NCBI GenBank assembly: GCA_039105265.1
Contig: JAPFFF010000007.1
Span: 3,658,001-3,722,000, forward strand
Origin: Tritrichomonas musculus
Taxonomy: Eukaryota > Parabasalia > Tritrichomonadida > Tritrichomonadidae
Length of the DNA: 64,000 bases
Direction: 5' to 3'
Position 1 is the first letter of the stretch. Each line of letters begins with the position of its first letter. Positions 53,301 through 60,710 of this stretch are shown piece by piece. Both the position numbers and the translations under genes were made by a program. A model generated the notes under the pieces. It did no database searches, was not told the origin of the DNA, and saw only the letters and a program-made list of their open reading frames with translations.

Positions 53301-54158
53301 TTGGGGTTTCGATAGGGACTTCGCTTGGTGTTCCAAATATTTATTCAGATTATAACTCGCGAAGAAACCGGAAAAACTACCCAGTTTCAGATCATTGAGT
53401 AAACCGAGCATATGAGGTACTATTGTACGCATCGGTTCATGATCATAGAACACTTTTCTCAAGTTTCGGAGGAAATTTAGTATCTCATCATTATACATAT
53501 CTGGATTATTGATGACATGTACCATATTAGTGATGTATTCATCTGATATATCGTAGTCATGTAAAGCCATAAGAAGCTCACGATATGTGGGGTCCTTGGC
53601 TTTACCAACGATATTTATAATCTCTTGGGGTTCCAGATAAAAATCCGAATCTGTGAAGAACTCGTAGACAAGAGTGTCAAGCCGACTCTTCAACTTGTCA
53701 ACCTGATTATTATTAGTAAAGTCAGTAATAGACTCCCAAGCACTTTTCAGGTTATTGAGTATATGTAATCCTTCTGGTTTGTAAGCATATGAATTTTCGA
53801 TACCCCATTTCAACTTTTGGATAGCTTCATCTGGTGTATCACGGCATTCACTAGATAAATACTCAAGGATCTTACGGTATGTCGGGTGTTGAGCTCTAGT
53901 AACAATCGCTTGGGTCCATAAATATGGAGCTATATCTTTGAAGTAAGTCGTGACATAATTCATAAGACTTTGCTTCAAACGATCAACCTGATTAGGATCA
54001 TTAAAGTCAGTAGACTCCCAAGCATGTTTCATCTCATCGATCGCATTTACTATCTCTGGTACGTATGATTCTATATAAGTGAGGACTTGTATAATATTTT
54101 TCACGACTTCATCTGATATACCACATTCACTATATAAAAACTTAATGACCTCACGGGG
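50331..54158 (-). CDS. Very large DLNGD-domain protein of E3 (1275 codons, N terminus cut by E6)
   Basis: Five copies of the 85-residue helical unit (starts like TYRKILEYLSSEC, TYRELLMALHDY, KYRKVLKYLSSECG, STLRKLLRFLSVVC) where E5 has one. Between them are long runs of KPLGDIPGSEPKxxPKQEP and SLSKSKAKPQ repeats. The conserved C-terminal block: NGNYRIKYIPDAARRDTAHE, DLNGDQVDDIVLVD, SKRLTPNSYWASVFSHIWHF. The frame is open from the E6 border: PREVIKFLYSECGISDEVVK is a first unit lacking only its beginning, so about 15-20 residues are missing. The present start is unclear (a GTG at 54104 is the first common alternative). Confidence 0.82.
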   Translation of the reverse strand, partial: PREVIKFLYSECGISDEVVKNIIQVLTYIESYVPEIVNAIDEMKHAWESTDFNDPNQVDRLKQSLMNYVTTYFKDIAPYLWTQAIVTRAQHPTYRKILEYLSSECRDTPDEAIQKLKWGIENSYAYKPEGLHILNNLKSAWESITDFTNNNQVDKLKSRLDTLVYEFFTDSDFYLEPQEIINIVGKAKDPTYRELLMALHDYDISDEYITNMVHVINNPDMYNDEILNFLRNLRKVFYDHEPMRTIVPHMLGLLNDLKLGSFSGFFASYNLNKYLEHQAKSLSKPQPKPLGDIPGSVPQPKSKAKPLGDIPGSEPKQEHQAKSLSKSKAKPQPKPLGDIPGSEPKVPPKQEPLGDIPGSEPQAKPQAKPQPKSKAEPKVPPKQKPQAKSLSKSKAKPLGDIPGSEPQAKPQAKSLSKSKAEPKVPPKQEPKEGDSIEVKLSKYRKVLKYLSSECGVSDEVINKLIHVINNPDSYNDKILNVIKGLKHKWEIIASKGHDINPGQEQYWKQHIMTDVTTFLKELDLYLNPPQEPQQIPLGDIPEITPQAKPKQKSLRKSLLKSPKKSPKKSPKKSLGDIPGSEPSGDPSEDSSEEEYYSEVRDSTLRKLLRFLSVVCDISKSIINNIIQVINNSDLYVEEIVNAIDEMRQNWVNTDFRSNDRVDELKKRLTMYAKNYFQYPNQYLKLQSIPQAKPKGDPSEVPSKVPIVEPLADIPEITPKVDPSEVPSKVPIVVPPEEPSEIPLGDIPEEPHIEEEEEEAEFKATSQLISQAKSLSMTNISPEIEYTNNNIFSSPKETMAEAPSFIGSDTLNNLNKLATPEDDDIGGWEPDDRTSSFIEDLTQENPFDASQLAAEYQAKRRGTTGIRKGKGYEQVSDAMNKLKIHNLSKVRDTSKYKRDFLDLIINGNYRIKYIPDAARRDTAHEYCKNHLDADGIPLYRLLPPNAADPLGNSITDLNGDQVDDIVLVDKRGSPAIINGYQLVQASPYKKAWAATYSTKSARKQNPFNAWLADMFQKSLDKVNWEAGEYNLEAKKAMSELMDAYSKVGLPKPRISKRLTPNSYWASVFSHIWHFFWNQYYKPVGPLRKLTDYLTSTNAMFATLYDQPALKAIEASTGRKIAYSDWLLYKKVNSGKYNVDVGGKLQDDTQNVISKHIDFTNNTAMVQEENWDKRFKYILNTLAYIVFVNGMKTDPTNSEHQHRLQMLYNTAVYGDKKRLKANRDQYKNNLIQYMDAAIYKNRGYADYKMSKAQSADEARTNAVKQYFIDEFEQEAEE

Positions 54159-54159
54159 T
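54154..54159. other. Presumed E6 target site CGGGGT
   Basis: Six bases before the AGTAGTATATAGG terminus. Complement ACCCCG; partner copy outside the window. Confidence 0.6.
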
Positions 54160-54563
54160 AGTAGTATATAGGGGGGCTTTTGGGCAGGGGATAAAAAATG
54201 ACCCCCTCGTCATAGGGTTTACAGACCCCAAACATCGGCGCCATGACTCAAAAAATCGCCACTTTTTCAAAATTAGCCTCCCATTTCATTCAAAAATCGG
54301 GTAGACACTTTTGAATCTTCATCTTTGAATCTTCATCTTTGAACTTGTTTAGTAGTATATATCAGTCGGTTTCCGTCAGGCTAAAGCCCACCGTCAACAC
54401 GACTAATGAACAAAAATAATATGAACTCATTTAATGATTACCATCAATTGATGTTTCATTTATTAGACAATTCATTTAATTCATTCTCAAGCTGATGCAC
54501 TTTATTTTTGAGGCTGTTGATGTCTTCAATGACGTTTTTATTTTTTAATTTCATGATAAAGAC
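54160..54563. repeat. E6 left terminal region
   Basis: No gene. GGGCAGGGGATAAAAAATGA near the end, TCGGCGCCATGACTCAAAAA, an internal AGTAGTATATATCAG (repeating the terminal 11 bases, near 54350), the family I block, and an antisense 3' fragment of the 75-residue gene at about 54462-54535. Then a TTTTTATTTTTTAATTTC leader. Confidence 0.85.
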
Positions 54564-54856
54564 ATGACAACACCAAAGGTTTATGATTACATCAATTCAC
54601 TTATTGATATGTTGGATGAAACAGAGAAGTTCAAACAATGTGATTTCTCAATTCTGTGTGATAGATATCCAATACCTTGTGGAAAGGCTGCATATAAATC
54701 TAAAGTGATATACATATCATTGAAGAACAAAGATAATGAATTCAAACGATTATATTATGATAAGATTGTTGAACTCGGGCTCGAATATATAACATTAACA
54801 TCAAATGTTAGAAGAAGGATATCAACAACGTCAATTGAGTTCTTCGTTGAAGGTTA
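54564..54856 (+). pseudogene. 151-aa protein of E6, truncated by E7
   Basis: MTTPKVYDYINSLIDMLDET through ISTTSIEFFVEG, then TTAG formed at the E7 junction gives an immediate stop. The missing third is present in 58245 and 48969. Confidence 0.88.
54851..54856. other. Presumed E7 target site AAGGTT
   Basis: Last six bases of E6 before AGAGAGTAAGGG; complement AACCTT. Confidence 0.65.
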
Positions 54857-54986
54857 GAGAGTAAGGGTGTTGATTTGGTGGGGTAGTAGTGAAGGGGTAT
54901 TAAGAATCGGGACCAGATAGTTTAGTACTGTTGGATATCCAAAACTACTGAAACCCATCTCAAACACAAATTTTTTCCCAACTTAA
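54857..54986. repeat. E7 left terminus
   Basis: AGAGAGTAAGGGTGTTGATT ... with GGACCAGATA at 54910-54919, then the leader CAAATTTTTTCCCAACTTAA of the first gene. Confidence 0.75.
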
Positions 54987-55694
54987 ATGCAGACCACCAG
55001 TACTGTGAAAGCATTCATCATCAGGTATAATGAGTATTTGATGAATCCCAGTCCTGAAAACCGCGTGGATCCCAAATATGAATATTTCGAAAAAGCTGAT
55101 ATTGATGAGTTCATTAAGGACTACGACCAGTATGAAATATCGAGATACCCCCATAAATTCTATGTAACAATTAATGATACTATATATGTTCGCAAGAAGG
55201 GTGAACCTGATGTTACATATAGTGTGTCCATGTACGACCTATACCAAAACCCCAATCGCAAATTACATATTAACCACACAAAAACCTTATCTCCAGAACT
55301 CAAGCAAAAGATTGCTGAAGCTCGATTGAAAGATACTGAGGATAAGCTACGTGAATCTATGGCTAGAGAGGGTTGTACACTGATATCCAAATATGAGGGT
55401 TATAAGATACCTGTGCATTACATGTTTGAAGGTCTGGATTATAGTGTGCAACCAACAAGATGGAAGTCCGGGATTAGACCTCATAAGGTCAAGTGCATTA
55501 GATATACACAAGAGCACATTGCGCAGTTATTTGCAAAGGAAGACTGCCAGCTGATATCCCAATATAAGAATCAAAAATCCTTATTAAAATATAAGTACAA
55601 GGATACCGAATATGAGGTTGTATGGAATGATTGGAAATTCTATAATAGCCGGCCACATCTCGGTAGGAATATAACGCATTTTACTGCATCATGA
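54987..55694 (+). CDS. Two-repeat protein of homing-nuclease-associated type (235 aa), E7
   Basis: The C-terminal half has two repeats, EGCTLISKYEGYKIPVHYMF (about 128-165) and EDCQLISQYKNQKSLLKYKY (about 187-225), each ending in W..(W/F)...RPH. This pattern, G-C-x-L-I-S-x-Y followed by a basic beta pair and a Trp, is that of DNA-binding repeats beside homing endonucleases and in phage proteins (DUF723-like; from memory). The N-terminal 100 residues are acidic and unrecognised. First gene inside the E7 end, the TIR-cargo position. May bind DNA (inference). Confidence 0.65.
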   Translation: MQTTSTVKAFIIRYNEYLMNPSPENRVDPKYEYFEKADIDEFIKDYDQYEISRYPHKFYVTINDTIYVRKKGEPDVTYSVSMYDLYQNPNRKLHINHTKTLSPELKQKIAEARLKDTEDKLRESMAREGCTLISKYEGYKIPVHYMFEGLDYSVQPTRWKSGIRPHKVKCIRYTQEHIAQLFAKEDCQLISQYKNQKSLLKYKYKDTEYEVVWNDWKFYNSRPHLGRNITHFTAS

Positions 55695-55874
55695 GTATTC
55701 ATGCATTCGCATTCGCGTATTATATTTTTGGATCTCAAATTCCGAAAATAGGCCGCATATGGACCACCTATGGACCACCTATGGACCACCTATGGGACCA
55801 CATATGGAGCAGACAAGATGAATTCCAAAAATAACGCGATTCTCAAACCAATTCGATTTTTTATCCAGTTAGAA
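55695..55874. repeat. TATGGACCACC tandem repeat and leader
   Basis: No gene. Four imperfect 11-bp units TATGGACCACC between about 55757 and 55810, followed by CCAAAAATAACG and the ATTTTTTATCCAGTT leader. Confidence 0.75.
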
Positions 55875-56192
55875 ATGAATTCAACAACTGCACACAGTGC
55901 ATTCGTTGCCATGCCACAACTCTCCACTGTCGAAGCTAATGGTGTCAAACTCGATTACCTCGAACGCGTCATCCTCAAGAAATACCCCCAATGGAAATCC
56001 CTTGCATTCGACTACCACAACGACGATGATTTCATGGACGATCTCATCGACACAATATCAAATTATGAAACTGATTTGGAATCCCTTCGAACCAAAATCA
56101 TAGATGGTGATAGCTATGATCGCAAGGAACTCGATTTGGGTCGTATCAAGATGCTATTGAAAATACTCGCATTCTCATATGAATATGCGTAA
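55875..56192 (+). CDS. Acidic 105-aa protein, E7
   Basis: MNSTTAHSAFVAMPQLSTVE; ends IKMLLKILAFSYEYA. Helical with Asp-rich centre (FDYHNDDDFMDDLIDTISNY). Start taken at 55875 because the ATTTTTTATCCAGTTAGAA leader is shared with 21122 and 56320; in-frame ATGs upstream lie in the tandem repeat. No homologue here; unknown. Confidence 0.55.
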   Translation: MNSTTAHSAFVAMPQLSTVEANGVKLDYLERVILKKYPQWKSLAFDYHNDDDFMDDLIDTISNYETDLESLRTKIIDGDSYDRKELDLGRIKMLLKILAFSYEYA

Positions 56193-56319
56193 GCTCAATC
56201 GAAGATTGCGCTTGAGCATTTATGCATTCGCATTCCCATTATATATTTTTGGACTCAACTTCATATGAGGTAATAACTAGCTGGTTCGCAATGCAACTCA
56301 ATTTTTTATCGAATTCCAA

Positions 56320-57093
56320 ATGGAATCAACTGGGTCAAATACACCAATGGCAGCTGTTATCGAACCAATCGATGATGAGTATGAATACATCCAGTATAAT
56401 GAGAAGCTCCGTTTGGTACATTCCATTAAGGATGATATGTACCAGATGCAATCGATTCTAAATGCATGTAATTCCAAGAAGCAGGCTTATCGATGGAGGC
56501 AACTCACTGAAACCAATGAAATACTCGATGAATTATCGGCACAGCAAAATTGCTGTCCCGAGGATTTGGTGCAAAATCGAGTAAATATTGGTAATTCCCA
56601 TTTGCAAGGTATATACATTCACCGACTACTGGTCAATGATGTTGCATGCTGGGCAAGTCGAAAGTATGCCATATATATTGCTCAGCTTTTGGATGCTCAG
56701 TTCGAGAAGCAACGCGAGCAGATGGATAACAAAATCAAGGACCTCACTACAAGGGCTGTCCCCAAGGATCACCAAAATAGCTACCGATATATGATATGGC
56801 TTGAGGATCTTCCCAAAGATAAGGATTCTGTGGTACTCCATCTCGTTCGTCGTAACAAGCATTCATGGAGGCAGGTCAGTAGGATATATAAAGATCAGAA
56901 GAAGCGCTGGATATTTATTGATGACTTACCCATCGCAATGACCCCGAATGAAGATATCAAGCGTATGGCCAAAGCTATGTTCAAAGGGGATGATGTCACT
57001 GTAGGTGGTACTAGGATTACCATCAAAAGGTCATGCCTTAATGATTTTCACACAGCAGTGAACAAATATTTCACAACCACAATGCAATCATAA
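56320..57093 (+). CDS. KilA-N domain protein (257 aa), E7
   Basis: About 80 percent identical to the E5 protein at 22572; same KilA-N blocks (AYRWRQLTETNEILDEL, GIYIHRLLVNDVACWASRKY) and C-terminal IAMTPNEDIKRMAKAMFKGD. Most variable between the two blocks. Same place relative to the following PolB-adjacent gene. Carries the R14 word at 56542. Confidence 0.85.
   Translation: MESTGSNTPMAAVIEPIDDEYEYIQYNEKLRLVHSIKDDMYQMQSILNACNSKKQAYRWRQLTETNEILDELSAQQNCCPEDLVQNRVNIGNSHLQGIYIHRLLVNDVACWASRKYAIYIAQLLDAQFEKQREQMDNKIKDLTTRAVPKDHQNSYRYMIWLEDLPKDKDSVVLHLVRRNKHSWRQVSRIYKDQKKRWIFIDDLPIAMTPNEDIKRMAKAMFKGDDVTVGGTRITIKRSCLNDFHTAVNKYFTTTMQS
56542..56555. repeat. R14 hairpin word in KilA-N gene (E7)
   Basis: CAGCAAAATTGCTG. 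Confidence 0.75.
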
Positions 57094-57148
57094 GTACATT
57101 CGTCAAAATCCCTGGAACAGTCGAAAATAATATTTTATTTTTGCATAA

Positions 57149-57703
57149 ATGGATACTGGTACAGATATTGATATGGATACAGATATGGCTCCTGGTACAG
57201 CAACTGATACAGCAACTGATGCTGAGATACTCCTAAAGATCGTAGATGGTATCACCGATTTGCGCCGAGATGTCAAGCATTTGATTAAGCGTATGAACCA
57301 TAAACGCAAACCATCTGCTGATACCCCAAAGGCTGAAGCACATATCGACACCACTCAGGATACCACTCAGGATGCAAATGACTCACCTCCTGAGACTCCA
57401 TCTATTGAACATCCTCGACCTCGTTTAAATCGCACCCATATATTCAATCGAAGCAAGTTCCTGGATATTGGGGATCACGACCGATTGATTCAATATGTCA
57501 CATCACAGGCGGTAATCGATGCGGTCTCCAACGCAGAACCTCATAAACGCGTTTCCCTATTGCGTAGACTCATACGTGATAACCTGAAGTTGAGTATCTC
57601 CATGTATATGACCCAAAAACTAATCAACACCCATATGCCTATAAACGGTCCCCCAAGGGAAACAGATCCAGACCCAGATGAGATCGATACAACCGATTTC
57701 TAA
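57149..57703 (+). CDS. PolB-adjacent conserved protein (184 aa), E7
   Basis: Closest to 23362: EILLKIVDGITDLRRDVKHL, RTHIFNRSKFLDIGDHDRLI, LKLSISMYMTQKLINTHM, DEIDTTDF. The N terminus has TDIDMDTDMAPGTATDTATD repeats and the linker has TTQDTTQDAND. PolB would follow but E8 is inserted about 100 bp downstream. Confidence 0.65.
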   Translation: MDTGTDIDMDTDMAPGTATDTATDAEILLKIVDGITDLRRDVKHLIKRMNHKRKPSADTPKAEAHIDTTQDTTQDANDSPPETPSIEHPRPRLNRTHIFNRSKFLDIGDHDRLIQYVTSQAVIDAVSNAEPHKRVSLLRRLIRDNLKLSISMYMTQKLINTHMPINGPPRETDPDPDEIDTTDF

Positions 57704-57800
57704 CCGTAGTCCAAAAATATTTTTGCAAAAACCGACCCCATGATGGATGCGTAATGCATTCTCTAGAGGAACCAACATACGGACCCGGGATTGTACATCA

Positions 57801-57806
57801 ATCCCT
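57801..57806. other. Presumed E8 target site ATCCCT
   Basis: Six bases before the E8 terminus; partner outside the window. Confidence 0.6.
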
Positions 57807-58244
57807 AGTAGTATATAGGGGGGCTTTTGTGCAGGGGATTAAAAAATGACCCCTCGTCATAGGATTTACAGACCCCAAACATCGGCGCCATGACTCAAAA
57901 AATCGCCACTTTTTCAAAATTAGCCCCCCATTTCGTTCAAAAATCGGGTAGACAATTTTGAATAAATGACCAAAAATAAAAGATTGATGTTCAATACGAA
58001 GACCTGCAACCTTTCATCTTTGAACTTGTTTAGTAGTATATATCAGTCGGTTTCCGTCAGGCTAAAGCCCACCGTCAACACGACTAATGAACAAAAATAA
58101 TATGAACTCATTTAATGATTACCATCAATTGATGATTCATTTATTAGACAATTCATTTAATTCATTCTCAAGCTGATGAACTTTATTTTTGAGGCTGTTG
58201 ATGTCTTCAATGACGTTTTTATTTTTTAATTTCATGATAAAGAC
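57807..58244. repeat. E8 left terminal region
   Basis: Same layout as E6 (GTGCAGGGGATTAAAAAATG, family I block, antisense 3' fragment of the 75-residue gene at about 58143-58217). Includes an extra 50 bp near 57960-58010 (AATAAATGACCAAAAATAAA) replacing part of the TTGAATCTTCATC repeats. Confidence 0.85.
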
Positions 58245-58700
58245 ATGTCAACACCAAAGGTTTATGATTACATCAATTCATTGATTGATATGCTGGATGA
58301 AACAGAGAAGTTTAAACAATGTGATTTCTCAATATTGTGTGATAGATATCCAATACCAAGTGGAAAGGCTACATATAAAGCTAAAGTGATGTACATATCA
58401 TTGAAGAACAAAGAGAATGAATTCAAACGATTTTATCATGATAAGATTGTTGAACTCGGTCTTGAATACATAACACTTACATCAAATGTTAGAAGAAGGA
58501 TATCAACAACATCCATTGAATTCTTCGTTGAAGGTTCAAATGAAGAGCAATCATTTAAAGAATACAATTATTATAATTACAGTATCAGGAAAGTTAATGA
58601 TAAGAAAACAAAAGAACTCATCGAACAGATGAGACAAAAATATAATATCAATACACCTCAACTATTTGTAGGTGTTCAACAACAAATTGTATTAGATTAA
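58245..58700 (+). CDS. Conserved 151-aa protein beside the ATPase, E8
   Basis: Intact family I copy: MSTPKVYDYINSLIDMLDET ... LFVGVQQQIVLD. Overlaps the convergent ATPase by 4 bp. See 44155. Confidence 0.65.
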   Translation: MSTPKVYDYINSLIDMLDETEKFKQCDFSILCDRYPIPSGKATYKAKVMYISLKNKENEFKRFYHDKIVELGLEYITLTSNVRRRISTTSIEFFVEGSNEEQSFKEYNYYNYSIRKVNDKKTKELIEQMRQKYNINTPQLFVGVQQQIVLD

Positions 58701-59611
58701 TGAATCTCAATTGTATTTGTTCTCGTATTGACTAACACGAATTGATGACCTGATAAGTCTTTATATTTTTGCCATAAATGTTCAAACTCAATTGGCATTG
58801 GAACTTGATGATATACATAACTCAACTTTTGACGAGAATAACCACTAAAGATAAAGAATGATGTTGCATTATGCTTATATTCTGTTTTGATTGCTTTGAA
58901 GAACTGAATATTAATATATACGATTGAGTGTTTATGTCGAAGTTGTGAAACATAATTAGTAAAGTAATCAGTCTTTAAAATTAATGAACGGCTTGCATCT
59001 TCACATAAAATGATTGTGTTTAATGGTTCATTTGGTTGCCCTAGCTTATTGATATGAAGAAACTCAAACATATCATTTAACTTCTTTTCATTGATTACTA
59101 TTTTTGGAGTCGAACTATATTTATCATATAGCTCTTTATATAAATCAAGTTGTTTAAGATATTCTTCAGCGTTTGAATCACTAATAACTTTGATTGGTAG
59201 TTGTATCAATTCACGTTGAGCAATAAATGTTGCATCATTGATTGTACCGCTCTTAGATATATAAACGATTAAATGAAAGTTGGTGTTCTTTAATCTTGAC
59301 ATTTGAATGATATCTCTTAAAACAACATGGCTCTTTCCTCTTCCTTGATTTCCGACAAGTATGTTCAATGAATTGTAATGTGCATAGATGCCGTTTGCGA
59401 TTGGTCTGATTGATTCATTCTTTATTTTTGATTCATTGCGTTGATAAGCTTTGTTCATCTCATCATCAATGTTAAATGTTGTTTCATTAACTGTTGGCTT
59501 GAATGATTCATATTCAAATGCAAAACTCATTTGGTCATCATCATAATCAGAGCTATTAGAAAATAAAACCTCTTTATAATTAAAGTGCGTCGGTTTCATG
59601 AAACATTTCAT
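58697..59611 (-). CDS. ATP: Packaging ATPase (304 aa), E8
   Basis: Walker A GNQGRGKSHV (about 87-96), Walker B TIILCED (about 200), YINIQFF. Nearly the same as the E4 enzyme. Downstream of the microprotein in the same direction. Confidence 0.92.
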   Translation of the reverse strand: MKCFMKPTHFNYKEVLFSNSSDYDDDQMSFAFEYESFKPTVNETTFNIDDEMNKAYQRNESKIKNESIRPIANGIYAHYNSLNILVGNQGRGKSHVVLRDIIQMSRLKNTNFHLIVYISKSGTINDATFIAQRELIQLPIKVISDSNAEEYLKQLDLYKELYDKYSSTPKIVINEKKLNDMFEFLHINKLGQPNEPLNTIILCEDASRSLILKTDYFTNYVSQLRHKHSIVYINIQFFKAIKTEYKHNATSFFIFSGYSRQKLSYVYHQVPMPIEFEHLWQKYKDLSGHQFVLVNTRTNTIEIH

Positions 59612-59635
59612 TTCTTTAGTTTTCGTTAAAGCTCT

Positions 59636-59767
59636 TCATGAATACATTTTTGTTCTTATCTCTTCACTGAGTTCTGGTTCCTTGTCTGGTATCATTAATG
59701 ATACTTCAACAATCTTCACTAAAAATAAACCTGTCAGTAATGAAACAACTAATATTTCATATATCAT
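59636..59767 (-). CDS. Single-pass membrane microprotein (43 aa), E8
   Basis: MIYEILVVSLLTGLFLVKIV, EVSLMIPDKEPELSEEIRTK, MYS. Lies 10 bp after the KARILSS stop and 24 bp before the ATPase start, as in E4. Confidence 0.75.
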   Translation of the reverse strand: MIYEILVVSLLTGLFLVKIVEVSLMIPDKEPELSEEIRTKMYS

Positions 59768-59777
59768 TTATTAGTCT

Positions 59778-60362
59778 TTAAATTGTTAACTTTAATGATA
59801 TACCATATTTGATGAACTGTGAATAAATATTATTATAACAATACTTGAATTCTTCTGTTTTATTGTCCTTTGTTATCAATATCTTTGATATCTTCATTAA
59901 TTCTTTATCATTTGATGAAATACAACCGCATGAAGCTTCACATTCATCAATAACGAGTTCAACTTTATCTGCTTGAGTTAATAGTTTAATCATATTCATC
60001 AACAAATCACTTTTACAAATAAGATATGAATTAATTCTCAACGGATTATTCTCATACATTTCAATAATCATTTCAAGGAATTTATTTTTGATTTCGAGCT
60101 CATCAAGTTCATTTCCTAAGTCTATTATTCCACGGTCTCGAATAAGATTGTTTGTTTGAGGTATTGATTGAGATGTTCCACTCATCTGTGGTATAGTAAA
60201 ATTTGTGGCTTGAGATGATTGAGGTAATGGTTGAACTGATGGATAATCAACTGGTTGAATTGGTCTTTGATTCTTTGGTTGAATCTTGATGTTGATATTG
60301 GTATTCTGTTCTTGTTTAACTGATGCATCGTTCTCGGATGATAGAATTCGAGCTTTATTCAT
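59778..60362 (-). CDS. KARILSS protein (194 aa), E8
   Basis: MNKARILSSENDASVKQEQN; Gln/Pro linker (VDYPSVQPLPQSSQATNFTI, shared with E4); NKFLEMIIEMYENNPLRINS; Cys motif ECEASCGCIS; end FIKYGISLKLTI. TTTATTTTTG lies 24 bp upstream. Unknown; see 42355. Confidence 0.68.
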   Translation of the reverse strand: MNKARILSSENDASVKQEQNTNINIKIQPKNQRPIQPVDYPSVQPLPQSSQATNFTIPQMSGTSQSIPQTNNLIRDRGIIDLGNELDELEIKNKFLEMIIEMYENNPLRINSYLICKSDLLMNMIKLLTQADKVELVIDECEASCGCISSNDKELMKISKILITKDNKTEEFKYCYNNIYSQFIKYGISLKLTI

Positions 60363-60426
60363 TTTAAAGTTATTCGTTTTAAACAAAAATAAAACAACAT
60401 CAATGATGAGTCATTCAATGATTCAT

Positions 60427-60672
60427 TTACAAAGTCATCTGTTCAGCTGATTTGATACGTTCATCAATAGCTCTTAATTGTATTTTAATCGATTCAATAT
60501 CATTAAATAGTTGTTTATATATTGTCAATGTGTGAATCATCTTATCAAACTTTCCGTTTAATGCGTCATCTTCAGAATTCATGCATTCATTGAATATCTT
60601 ATCCTTTACCCTTCTAAACTGAGCGTGTAAAGCTGAAGAATCACAACTCAAACCATTAATTGCACTATTCAT
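60427..60672 (-). CDS. Helical 81-aa protein, E8
   Basis: MNSAINGLSCDSSALHAQFR ... ERIKSAEQMTL. All-helical, with a coiled-coil-like second half. Preceded by TTTTATTTTTGG, which decides the start; the longer frame upstream is not supported. No homologue in E5 at this place. Unknown. Confidence 0.55.
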   Translation of the reverse strand: MNSAINGLSCDSSALHAQFRRVKDKIFNECMNSEDDALNGKFDKMIHTLTIYKQLFNDIESIKIQLRAIDERIKSAEQMTL

Positions 60673-60710
60673 TTTAAACCAAAAATAAAACTTCAAATGA
60701 TTCAATGAAT

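Larger units (their letters stand above)
18481..54159. mobile_element. E3: oldest host Maverick, family II (pieces 18481-20347 and 49972-54159)
   Basis: What remains of the element that received E2, E4 and E6. The left piece holds the 3' part of an integrase, a 110-residue gene and the first three quarters of a proline-rich gene. The right piece holds the rest of that gene and most of a very large DLNGD-type gene. Removing E4 and one copy of its 6-bp duplication joins the proline-rich gene in frame, which fixes the reconstruction. Gene order and orientation match E5 (integrase, 110-residue, proline-rich, DLNGD). Three of its genes are broken, so it is dead as an autonomous element. Confidence 0.85.
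54160..54856. mobile_element. E6: left end of a family I Maverick, interrupted by E7
   Basis: Starts AGTAGTATATAGGGGGGC at 54160, immediately after the point where the large DLNGD gene of E3 loses its N terminus. About 400 bp of terminal sequence, a 3' scrap of the 75-residue gene (antisense) and the start of the 151-residue gene follow. That gene breaks off at 54856, where E7 begins. The rest of E6 lies right of the window. It matches the left end of E8 almost base for base. Confidence 0.85.
54857..57806. mobile_element. E7: left part of a family II Maverick carrying accessory genes
   Basis: Starts AGAGAGTAAGGGTGTTGATT exactly where the E6 gene diverges from its intact homologue at 58530. 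AAGGTT precedes it as the presumed target duplication. It carries a repeat protein, a small acidic protein, a KilA-N protein and the PolB-adjacent protein, in the order seen at the left of E5 (KilA-N, PolB-adjacent, then PolB). Its PolB should lie right of E8, outside the window. The subterminal GGACCAGATA at 54910 links it to E2 and E5. Confidence 0.8.

Noticed and set aside
52349-53398. Repetitive plus-strand frames opposite the large DLNGD gene
   Set aside because: Complement of the GDIPGSEPK/KSKAKP repeats in several frames at once, typical of low-complexity shadows.
54867-54900. A further element end at GGGGTAGTAGTGAAGGGG within E7 (54891)
   Set aside because: AGTAGTGA resembles a terminus, but nothing shows a broken gene or change of family here, and AGAGAGTAAGGG at 54857 is fixed by the interrupted E6 gene.
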